Shown here: positions 14,631 through 21,225 of the stretch, one piece after another
Layout: every line of letters starts with the position of its first letter
Position numbering within the stretch: the stretch's first letter is position 1
Source of the DNA: Gemmatimonadota bacterium
GTDB lineage: Bacteria > Gemmatimonadota > Gemmatimonadetes > Longimicrobiales > Gaopeijiaceae
Direction: 5' to 3'
DNA length: 21,225 bases
Assembly: GCA_003695865.1 (NCBI GenBank)
Contig: RFGQ01000386.1
Coordinates: 1-21,225, forward strand
Translations under genes and position numbers: made by a program
Notes under the pieces: generated by a model
Databases searched by the model: none
Seen by the model: only the letters and a program-made list of their open reading frames with translations
What the model was told of the DNA's origin: nothing

Positions 14631-16574
14631 ATGACGATGCCCGGGACCCGTCTGTGGACCGCGATGCTCGTGGCGAGCCTCGGCCTGGCCTGCGGAGGAG
14701 AGCAGGCGGCCGAAACCGGAGCCGAGGACGGCAGCCTCGCCGGTGCCGATCCGCCCGGCAAGGCGATCTTCGAGCAGACCTGCTTCGCTTGTCATTCCAT
14801 CGGAGAAGGGGTCCGGGTGGGGCCCGACCTCAAGGACGTCCACAAGCGGCGCGACCACGACTGGCTCGTGCGCTGGCTGAAGGACCCGATCGGCATGGCC
14901 CAGTCGGACTCCATCGGTCAGCGTTTGTTCGCCGAATACAACAACGTTCCCATGGCGCCGCCCAACCTGACCGAGGAGCAGATCGAGCAGGTGCTGGCCT
15001 ACATCGCCGACGTCAGCGAGGGACGCATCACAGCCGCCGCCGCGGAGGACGAGGGGCCGATCGAGCTCAGCGCCGCCCAGTTCGCGGAGGCCAGGAACAT
15101 CTACTTCAATCGTTGTGCCGGCTGCCACGGCACGCTGAGAGCCGGCGCCACCGGGCCCAACATCCAGCCGGAGCGGACACGGCAGATCGGGACGGCGGCT
15201 CTCAAGGCCACGCTCACGCATGGACTCCCGGGCGGCATGCCGGCGTGGGGAGAATCGGGCATCCTCACCCCCGAGCAGATCGACCTCATGGCCCGGTACG
15301 TCCAGCTGGATCCGCCGCAGCCTCCGGGCCGACCGATGGAAGAGATCCGCGCGAGCTGGAACCTGATGGTTCCGGTCGAAGATCGGCCCAGCGCGCCCCA
15401 GACCGACAGGGACTGGGAGAATTTCTTCGGCGTGGTCCTTCGCGACGCCGGGCAGGTGGCCATCATCGACGGTGACACGAAGGAGTTGCTGACCATCGTG
15501 AACACCGGCTTCGCGGTGCACATCCTCCGCTCCTCGTCCACGGGCCGGTACTTCTATGCCATCGGCCGCGACGGCAAGGTGAGCCTGATCGACCTGTGGA
15601 CCCCCGAGCCCACGCTCGTGGCCCAGGTGCAGGGCTGCGCCGACGCGCGCAGCGTGGATGCGAGCAAGTACGAGGGGTACGAAGACCGCTACCTGATCGA
15701 AGGCTGCTATTGGCCGCCCCAGTACATCGTCTACGACGGCCTCACGCTCGAGCCGCTCGCGGTGCACGACGTGTCGGGCGAGACCTTCGATACGGGTGAA
15801 CCGCTCAGCGAAGTGCGGGTGGCCGCGATCGTGGCCTCGCACTTCGACCCGGTGTGGGTGCTCGGGCTGAAGGAGTCGGGCCACGTGGGGATCGTGGACT
15901 ACTCGAAGCCCGGCTTCCCGATGGTCGCGAGGATCCCGGCGGAGCGCTTCCTGCACGACGGGGGCTGGGACCACACCGGACGCTACTTCCTGATCGCTGC
16001 GAACATGCGTAACAAGATGGTGGTGGTCGACGTGAAGGAGCAGCGGCTCGTCACCACGTTCGAGACGGGCATCAAGCCCCATCCGGGCAGGGGCGCGAAC
16101 TGGCAGGATCCCGAGTTCGGATGGGTCAACGCGACGACCCACATCGGACAGGGGCTGCTCACGGTCTACGGGGCCGATCCGGTCGGTCGGCCGGACGTGG
16201 CGTGGAAGGTCGTGAGGCAGGTCGACCTGAAGGGCACCGGCAGCCTCTTCCTCAAGACCCACCCCAATTCGCCCTGGGTGTGGACCGACCGCCCCCTGAA
16301 CAACGATCCTGCGGGCACGCGCGAGATCTGCGTCTACTCGAAGCAGCGGGCCGAGATCGAGAAGTGCTGGAGCGTGGGGGATCGGGGCGCTGCGGTGCAC
16401 TTCGAGTACAACAAGGCCGGCGACGAGGTGTGGGTGTCGCTCTGGGACAAGCAGGGCGCCGTCCTCATCTACGACGACCGGACGCTCACCGAGAAGGCGC
16501 GCATCGAGGGCGACTGGGTCGTCACGCCGACGGGCAAGTTCAACGTCTACAACACGGCTCACGACATCTACTAG
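14631..16574 (+). CDS. nirS: Cytochrome cd1 nitrite reductase (NirS type) with extra N-terminal cytochrome c domain
   Basis: This is a 647-residue periplasmic enzyme predicted to reduce nitrite to NO. The N-terminus is a signal peptide, possibly of the lipoprotein type (GLAC at 18-21, followed by GG; the lipobox is weak). Two c-type haem motifs follow: CFACH (51-55) and CAGCH (162-166), with likely methionine ligands M108 and M203 (GGMPAWG). The d1-haem propeller (about 245-647) carries all three NirS histidines: H297 (NTGFAVHI, d1 ligand), H404 (ASHFDP) and H442 (FLHDGG), the last two being the catalytic pair. It also has PHPGRGANW and a TTHIGQ segment as in NirS. Ordinary NirS has one haem-c domain; the extra one makes this protein longer. 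NirN-type d1-biosynthesis proteins are an alternative, but the two catalytic histidines favour a reductase. Start: ATG 14631 with AGGAGGG 8 nt upstream; an ATG at 14589 lacks an SD. No d1-haem biosynthesis genes are in the window. Confidence 0.88.
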   Translation: MTMPGTRLWTAMLVASLGLACGGEQAAETGAEDGSLAGADPPGKAIFEQTCFACHSIGEGVRVGPDLKDVHKRRDHDWLVRWLKDPIGMAQSDSIGQRLFAEYNNVPMAPPNLTEEQIEQVLAYIADVSEGRITAAAAEDEGPIELSAAQFAEARNIYFNRCAGCHGTLRAGATGPNIQPERTRQIGTAALKATLTHGLPGGMPAWGESGILTPEQIDLMARYVQLDPPQPPGRPMEEIRASWNLMVPVEDRPSAPQTDRDWENFFGVVLRDAGQVAIIDGDTKELLTIVNTGFAVHILRSSSTGRYFYAIGRDGKVSLIDLWTPEPTLVAQVQGCADARSVDASKYEGYEDRYLIEGCYWPPQYIVYDGLTLEPLAVHDVSGETFDTGEPLSEVRVAAIVASHFDPVWVLGLKESGHVGIVDYSKPGFPMVARIPAERFLHDGGWDHTGRYFLIAANMRNKMVVVDVKEQRLVTTFETGIKPHPGRGANWQDPEFGWVNATTHIGQGLLTVYGADPVGRPDVAWKVVRQVDLKGTGSLFLKTHPNSPWVWTDRPLNNDPAGTREICVYSKQRAEIEKCWSVGDRGAAVHFEYNKAGDEVWVSLWDKQGAVLIYDDRTLTEKARIEGDWVVTPTGKFNVYNTAHDIY

Positions 16575-16582
16575 CCGGGGTC

Positions 16583-16630
16583 GGAGGGGTCGCGCGTGCG
16601 CGGCCCCTCCGGCGCGCCTGCGAGGCGCGC
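16583..16630 (+). terminator. Tandem GC-rich hairpins after the nitrite reductase gene
   Basis: Two strong stem-loops lie back to back starting 9 bases after the stop. The first (16583-16610) has a 13-bp stem with one G-T pair and a 2-nt apex that would open slightly. The second (16612-16630) has a perfect 8-bp stem GCGCGCCT/AGGCGCGC and loop GCG. A third, 7 bp (16652-16669), is near. None is followed by a U-tract, so they may be rho-independent-like terminators of high-GC type or 3'-end stabilisers that lower expression of the downstream porin gene. Confidence 0.55.
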
Positions 16631-16725
16631 GGGCGAGAGACGCCGCGGATGCGCCGGGGTCGCCCGGCGGGCTACCGTGGTTGTGGAGCAGGACGACAAA
16701 GCGACGAGTCAAAGGAGCATCACGC

Positions 16726-17952
16726 ATGCCTGTGAATAGAGATCGGAGGAGCGCCTGGATCGTGGGTGCGGCGTGTGCCGTCGCCCTCGCGGGCGCGGGA
16801 GTCGGCCCCGGAGCGGCCGCGGCTCAGGAAGTGTCTTTTCACGGACAGGTGCGGCCACGCTACGAGCTGCGCGACCCCGCAGGGACCGGCGAACGCGACA
16901 CCTTCACCTCCATGAGGGTGCGCGCGGCGCTCGATGCGGCCCTCGACGAGCGCGTGCGCATCTTCGTTCAGGTGCAGGACGTGCGTCTGTTCGGCGAAGA
17001 GACCAACACGCTCGGCGATTTCCGCGCCGACAACTTCGACCTCCACCAGGGTTGGCTCGAGTTCGGCGGCGAGCATCTGCCGTGGCTGCGCACCCGTTTG
17101 GGACGCCAGGAGGTGAACCTGGGCGGCCAGCGGTTGGCGGGGGCCGTGGGGTGGACGCAGCAGGGCCGCTCGTTCGACGGTGCGCGCCTGATGGTGAGCG
17201 GCGAGCGCGGCACGCTCAACCTCATCGGCTTCAAGCTGGCCGAGGAGTCGTCGGCCGCGAACGAGGCCGACCAGGAACTGTTCGGAGCGTACGGGACGCT
17301 GCGCTCGGTGGGGCCGGGCGCGCTTGACCTCTACTGGCTGTTCCATCGCGCGGAGCGTGACGGCCCAGACACCAGGGAGCACACGCTGGGCGCCCGCTAC
17401 GCGTGGAGCGGGGCGGTGGACGGTCGCCTGGAGGCCTCGCTTCAGACAGGCGACCGCGGAGACGAGGATGCGTCGGCGTTCATGGTGGGCGCCCGGCTGG
17501 GCCGGTCGTTCGCCGAGGGACGGGCCGGGCTCACGCTCTGGTACGACTACCTGTCGGGCGACGACGACGCGTCCGACGGCGAGAGCTCGGTGTTCAACAC
17601 GCTCTTCGCGACGAACCACAAGTTCTACGGATTCGCCGACCTCTTCCTGAACGTTCCGGTGCATACCGGCGGCGCGGGGCTGCAGGACCTGGCGCTCAAG
17701 GGCCGGTTCACGCCCCGAGACGATCTGGCGCTTTCGGTGGACCTGCACCGCTTCCAGGCCGCCGCCGGGGGGCTGCTCGCCGACGATCATTTCGCGGACG
17801 AGATCGACCTGACCGTGCGGCACCGCTACTCGCCGCACCTCACCATGACGGCCGGATTGAGCCGCGTGTTCAACGTGGACGGTCTGCGCGAGGTCGGTCG
17901 TCTCGAGCGTTCGCAGACCTGGCTCTATGTGATGTTCGACGCGCTCTTCTGA
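16726..17952 (+). CDS. Alginate-export-family outer-membrane porin
   Basis: This encodes a 408-residue outer-membrane beta-barrel. A signal peptide ends near AAAAQ (about residue 34). The rest is alternating amphipathic strands: VSFHGQVRPRYELRD at the start, LHQGWLEFGGEHLPWLRTRLGRQEVNLGGQRLAGAVGWTQQGRSFDGARL in the middle, and a C-terminal strand ending in the aromatic WLYVMFDALF, as recognised by the BAM machinery. The pattern FDLHQGWLEF...GRQEVNLGGQRL...W.Q.GRSFDG is that of the alginate_export (AlgE-like) family. Many members lie near respiratory or transport genes and have no link to alginate, so the substrate is open. The start ATG 16726 has AAGGAG 8 nt upstream. It lies 151 bp after the nitrite reductase gene on the same strand and 56 bp before the TonB-dependent receptor. 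Confidence 0.85.
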   Translation: MPVNRDRRSAWIVGAACAVALAGAGVGPGAAAAQEVSFHGQVRPRYELRDPAGTGERDTFTSMRVRAALDAALDERVRIFVQVQDVRLFGEETNTLGDFRADNFDLHQGWLEFGGEHLPWLRTRLGRQEVNLGGQRLAGAVGWTQQGRSFDGARLMVSGERGTLNLIGFKLAEESSAANEADQELFGAYGTLRSVGPGALDLYWLFHRAERDGPDTREHTLGARYAWSGAVDGRLEASLQTGDRGDEDASAFMVGARLGRSFAEGRAGLTLWYDYLSGDDDASDGESSVFNTLFATNHKFYGFADLFLNVPVHTGGAGLQDLALKGRFTPRDDLALSVDLHRFQAAAGGLLADDHFADEIDLTVRHRYSPHLTMTAGLSRVFNVDGLREVGRLERSQTWLYVMFDALF

Positions 17953-17958
17953 GCCGTC

Positions 17959-17979
17959 GAGCCCGGCGGCGGCGGGCTC
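17959..17979 (+). other. Hairpin between porin and TonB-dependent receptor genes
   Basis: A 7-bp stem GAGCCCG/CGGGCTC with a 7-nt loop sits 6 bases past the porin stop. No U-tract follows. It may be an intergenic stabilising hairpin in a shared transcript. Confidence 0.3.
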
Positions 17980-18008
17980 TGCCGCGGCCGACGAGGAAGG
18001 AGCGTGCG

Positions 18009-20546
18009 ATGTGTACGACGGACAGCGCGGGTTCGGCCCGCCGACGCCTTCCCTCGGCCGGTGCCCTGACGGCCGCGCTGGTCCTGTGCCTGAGCGCGCG
18101 GCCCGCGGCCGCCCAGACCGGTCTGGCCCTGGTGGTCGGTTCGGACACCGCGGCCCACACGGCCGCCGACCTGGCCGCCCGGGTCGGGTGGCCCTACGGC
18201 CCCGTGCGCGTCGTCGTGGCCGGCGAGACGGCCCTCCTGGGCGACTCTGCGGAGCGCGCCGCGAAGGGGGGCGTGTGGGTGGTCGTGCCTCTCACGGAGC
18301 ACGCGGCCGCGCGGCCGGGGTCGCCGGCCGCGTCCGTGACGGTCTTCACCACTGCGGCCGTGCCGCGGCGGAGCCCGCACGAGGCGGTGTCGACCTGGGC
18401 GGCGCGTGTACGTGCGGCCGCACAGGAGGCGTTCACCGACCTCGCTCGTGCGGGCCTGGCGCGGGCGGCGGACGGCACGAGCGTGTTCACGCTCGACGCC
18501 ATCAACGTGACCGCGACGCGTGGGGCCAGGGAGGCGTTCTCGACGCCCGCGCCGGTCGTGGTGCTCGACCGGACCCGTCTGGACGAGGCGGCACCCGAGG
18601 CCGTGCCCGATCTTTTCCGCGAGCTGGCCGGCCTCGACGTGGAAGGCGTGGGCTCGGCTCGTAGGCAGCCTGTCATCCGGGGGCTGCGCGGTCAGCGGGT
18701 GCTGCTGCTCGAAGACGGCCTGCGCCTCAACAACGTACGCCGCGAGGTCGATCGCGGAGAGCCCGCCGGCCTGGCCTGGGGGCCGGCGCTCGAGCGCGTG
18801 GAGGTGGTGCGGGGTCCGGCGTCGGTGCTCTACGGATCGGACGCCATCGGTGGGGTGGTGAACCTGGTGACCGGCGAGGCGCCGGTGGTGGGCGGGGATG
18901 GCGTAAGGGGGTTCGTCGAGGCGCGCGGGCGCACGGCGGGCGGCAGCGCCGCGCTCACGGTCTCGGCGTCCGGGCGCGCGGGCCGGCTGGGCCTGCGCGC
19001 CGCCGCGGGCCTGCGTGACGCCGGCAGCTACGAAGCGCCCGGCGGCCGCTTCGGCGACTTCGGGGCGGACCAGGCCGTCGAAGTTCACGACACCGGCGTG
19101 CAGGACCGGTCGGCGCGGGCCGAACTCACCTACGACCTGACCTCGCCCGAGGCGGGGCCCCGCGCCCGGGTGTTCGGGCGGGTCGAGCGCTACCGATCGG
19201 AGGACACGGGCTTCGGATGGATCGAACCCACGCTGTTCGGTCCTTTCGAATCGAAGGTGAGGCTGTTCTTCCCCGAGCAGAGCGTCTGGCGCCTCACGGC
19301 CGGGCTTCGCGCGTCGTCCCTGCGGGCCTTCGTCGCGGATCGGGTCGACGCCACCGTGTATCGGCAGAGCAACGAGCGGCGCTTCACCACCGAGGTGCAC
19401 TCCCCCATTCCCGGTGAGGGCGAACGCTTCGTCGATGTCGTGACGCGCAACTTCACCGACCTCGACGCCACGGGGGCGCGGGTCGAAGTGCGCAAGCTGC
19501 TGCCCGCCGGCGTGCTGCTCACCTATGGGCTCGACGCCTACGAAGACCGCTCCGCGGGGACGGACAGCAGCACGACGACGATCGTCGGATTCGGGCCGAC
19601 GCCCACGGTGCGCGAGCGGAACGCTCCCCGCGTACCCCGGGCCGAGATGCGCAACCTGGGCGTCTTTGCGCAGGCCGAGTGGGATGTGGGCGACCTCGAC
19701 CTGCTGGGGGGTGTGCGCTGGCAGTCGGTGCGCGCCGAGAGCCTGCCGACCGAGGGGCGCGAGGATCCGCCGGCCGCCTTCGATGAAGGTACCGTGGTCG
19801 GGTCGTTGGGCGCCCTCTTCGAAGTGCACCCGGGGGTGAGCCTGCTGGCCTCGGTCGCGCGCGGGTTCCGTTCGCCAAACCTTGTCGAGCGCTTCTTCAC
19901 CGGTGTCACTCCCAACGGCCGGGGGTACTGGGAGCTGAACCCCGGCCTGGGGCCCGAAACCTCGCTCAACGTCGAGGCCGGGATCCGGGTGCGTCGGGCG
20001 GAGCTCGAGCTCGAGGTGTTCGCGTTCCGCAACACGCTGCACGACGGGATCGTCCTCGAGGCCACGGGCGACACCCTCGACCGCCGGCCGGTGTTCCGCA
20101 ACGTCAACGTGGACGAGCTCCGCTATCAGGGCGTGGAAGCCTCGCTCGCCGCGGCGCTTCCCGGTGGCTTCTCGCTGAGCGCCGGTTGGACGCTGCTCGA
20201 CGCCGAGGATCGGCGCGATCCGTCACGGGTGGTGGCCGAGACGTATCCCCATCGCGAGCGCGTGGCGCTGCGCTGGGATGGTATGGAGGACCGGGTGTGG
20301 GCGGGCTGGTCGCTGCGCCACAACGGAGAGCGGAGGGAGGTGGCCGCCGAGACGCCGGTCGGGGACCGGATCCCGGGCTTCACCGTGCAGGACCTGCGGG
20401 CCGGCGTGCGACTCGGTGGGCGGCACGAACTGGTGTTGGCCGTCGAGAACCTGACCGACCGTCTCTACGCGGAGGCGCTCAACACCGGATTCTTCCGTCC
20501 GGAACCCGGGCGCTCCCTCACGGTCGTCTGGCGGACGAGGTTCTGA
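18009..20546 (+). CDS. TonB-dependent outer-membrane receptor with extra N-terminal domain
   Basis: This is an 845-residue TonB-dependent transporter. The signal peptide ends near RPAAAQ (about 36). Unusually, a ~120-residue globular region (about 37-155: LALVVGSDTAAHTAADLA, VWVVVPLT, SVTVFTTAAVP) precedes the TonB-box-like segment DAINVTATRG (163-172). It does not look like the STN signalling domain. The plug follows (about 178-295: VLLLEDGLRLNNV, VEVVRGPASVLYGSDAIGGVVNL), then the barrel to the terminal strand SLTVVWRTRF, ending in F. The barrel has FRSPNL and NPGL motifs, loosely like the FRAP/NPNL boxes of haem receptors, but without the histidine between them. A convergent SCO1/SenC gene suggests copper as one candidate substrate (compare NosA/OprC); iron chelates are another. 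Start: ATG 18009 with GAGGAAGGAG about 6-7 nt upstream. Confidence 0.92.
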   Translation: MCTTDSAGSARRRLPSAGALTAALVLCLSARPAAAQTGLALVVGSDTAAHTAADLAARVGWPYGPVRVVVAGETALLGDSAERAAKGGVWVVVPLTEHAAARPGSPAASVTVFTTAAVPRRSPHEAVSTWAARVRAAAQEAFTDLARAGLARAADGTSVFTLDAINVTATRGAREAFSTPAPVVVLDRTRLDEAAPEAVPDLFRELAGLDVEGVGSARRQPVIRGLRGQRVLLLEDGLRLNNVRREVDRGEPAGLAWGPALERVEVVRGPASVLYGSDAIGGVVNLVTGEAPVVGGDGVRGFVEARGRTAGGSAALTVSASGRAGRLGLRAAAGLRDAGSYEAPGGRFGDFGADQAVEVHDTGVQDRSARAELTYDLTSPEAGPRARVFGRVERYRSEDTGFGWIEPTLFGPFESKVRLFFPEQSVWRLTAGLRASSLRAFVADRVDATVYRQSNERRFTTEVHSPIPGEGERFVDVVTRNFTDLDATGARVEVRKLLPAGVLLTYGLDAYEDRSAGTDSSTTTIVGFGPTPTVRERNAPRVPRAEMRNLGVFAQAEWDVGDLDLLGGVRWQSVRAESLPTEGREDPPAAFDEGTVVGSLGALFEVHPGVSLLASVARGFRSPNLVERFFTGVTPNGRGYWELNPGLGPETSLNVEAGIRVRRAELELEVFAFRNTLHDGIVLEATGDTLDRRPVFRNVNVDELRYQGVEASLAAALPGGFSLSAGWTLLDAEDRRDPSRVVAETYPHRERVALRWDGMEDRVWAGWSLRHNGERREVAAETPVGDRIPGFTVQDLRAGVRLGGRHELVLAVENLTDRLYAEALNTGFFRPEPGRSLTVVWRTRF

Positions 20547-21213
20547 CCGCCGTTCGCTCCATCAGCTCGACGAGCTGATCCACGGCTCCGGTCGACGCGT
20601 AAGCGATGCGGCCGGAGCCGTCGAGCACATAGACCAGGGCCGGGTGGACCACGTCCCCCGTCGCGGGGTCGCGTTGCCGCACCACTCCCCAGGCGTCGAG
20701 GGCACGATTCACCTGCTCGACGGGGCCGCTGAGCGCGATGTCTCCCTCCTCGAGCATCCAGCGTTCGAAGAGCGTGGGCAGCCGGGCGGGCGTATCGCGC
20801 CAGGGGTCGAGGGTCACGACCACGAGCGCCGGTGGGGGCGTGCCGGGGCGCCGCTCGGCCAGTCGCCGGCGTGCCGCCAGCGCGTTGTGCACGACCAGCG
20901 GGCACACGGTCTCGCAGTGTCCGAAAGCGAATGTGACCAGGGCCGGACGGCCTCGCAGGTCGCGGATCGTGAACCGCTCGCCGTGCTGGTCGACCAGCGC
21001 CACGAGCGGCGCCGGCCCGTCGAGCCGCGGGTAGGTGGCGGGCAGGAGCCCGCCCAGGTCGGGGGGCGCGGGCCGGGCCGACAGCACGCGCACGCCCACG
21101 AGCGCGAGCGCGGCCAGTGCGCCAACCGCGAGGCCGCGCAGCGCGACGCGGCCGCCCCGCGTGAGCCGGAGCCGGATGATCGCCCGCGAGAGCTCGCTCC
21201 CCCAGCCCACCAT
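20518..21213 (-). CDS. SCO1/SenC-family copper-binding thioredoxin-like protein
   Basis: This is a 231-residue protein with an N-terminal transmembrane segment (about 24-45) and a periplasmic thioredoxin-like domain. The copper site is complete: the CxxxC pair C100 and C104 (FGHCETVCPLV) and H190 (VVHPALVYVLD), with TLDPWRDTP as in the family. SCO proteins deliver copper to CuA of cytochrome oxidases or act as thiol reductants; some serve N2O reductase. The ATG at 21211-21213 has no SD and the frame stays open to the window edge, so the true start may lie beyond 21225 or further inside. The 3' end overlaps the last 29 bp of the convergent TonB-dependent receptor gene. Residues after about 220 are basic and probably unstructured. 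Confidence 0.88.
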   Translation of the reverse strand: MVGWGSELSRAIIRLRLTRGGRVALRGLAVGALAALALVGVRVLSARPAPPDLGGLLPATYPRLDGPAPLVALVDQHGERFTIRDLRGRPALVTFAFGHCETVCPLVVHNALAARRRLAERRPGTPPPALVVVTLDPWRDTPARLPTLFERWMLEEGDIALSGPVEQVNRALDAWGVVRQRDPATGDVVHPALVYVLDGSGRIAYASTGAVDQLVELMERTAVRTSSARRP

Positions 21214-21225
21214 CAGGAGGGCGAA

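Noticed and set aside
14583..16727. Long minus-strand open frame opposite the nitrite reductase gene
   Set aside because: The opposite strand encodes a protein with intact haem motifs and catalytic histidines. The antisense product shows no domain.
16726..17952. Alginate export function for the porin
   Set aside because: The fold-family match is real, but there are no alginate biosynthesis genes in the window and the family name does not fix the substrate.
17925..20042. Long minus-strand open frame opposite the TonB-dependent receptor
   Set aside because: It is a shadow of the receptor gene, with low-complexity R/H/G-rich content.

Overview
The window is very GC-rich double-stranded chromosomal DNA from a Gram-negative-type bacterium. 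It encodes a TonB-dependent outer-membrane receptor, an outer-membrane porin, secreted proteins with signal peptides, and a periplasmic c/d1-type cytochrome. Gene content and style (two-component-propeller sensor kinases, clusters of receiver proteins, lipoprotein-like N-termini ending in C-G-G) fit Gemmatimonadota or a related high-GC soil or sediment lineage. That placement is inference: there is no rRNA or tRNA in the window to confirm it. No mobile element, CRISPR array or prophage was seen.

Layout, left to right. (1) 1-1161: a DinB-like protein (minus strand) diverges from an HxlR-family regulator (plus strand). The spacer holds a good promoter whose -35 box sits inside a perfect 10-bp palindrome, a likely HxlR operator. 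A 12-bp stem-loop follows the DinB gene. (2) 1190-3540: a feoAB ferrous-iron uptake operon (minus strand) with a Fur-box-like palindrome upstream. (3) 3612-4745: a secreted protein of unknown function (minus strand). (4) 4950-14298: a tightly packed six-gene signalling operon (plus strand): a 14-blade propeller sensor kinase, a receiver-kinase, a receiver-HDOD protein, a second receiver-kinase, a receiver fused to a degenerate HD-GYP domain, and a stand-alone receiver with an acidic tail. Four of the five junctions are overlaps. The set has three kinase modules and five receivers but no recognisable DNA-binding output domain. (5) 14299-14630: a non-coding gap with nested inverted repeats. (6) 14631-16574: a cytochrome cd1 nitrite reductase (NirS type) with an extra N-terminal c-type cytochrome domain, followed by tandem GC-rich hairpins. 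(7) 16726-17952: an alginate-export-type porin. (8) 18009-20546: a TonB-dependent receptor with an unusual ~120-residue domain in front of its TonB box. (9) 20518-21213: an SCO1/SenC copper protein (minus strand), overlapping the receptor gene tail to tail.

A working picture: the left part handles iron and stress chemistry (feoAB, HxlR/DinB). The right part looks like a respiratory locus: nitrite reduction to NO, passage of small molecules or metal through the outer membrane, and copper delivery. The six-gene phosphorelay between them is the most unusual system here. One extracytoplasmic sensor appears to feed a network of receivers whose outputs are other kinases and protein-interaction or degenerate phosphohydrolase domains instead of transcription factors. 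Whether it controls the neighbouring nitrite reductase cannot be decided from the sequence.
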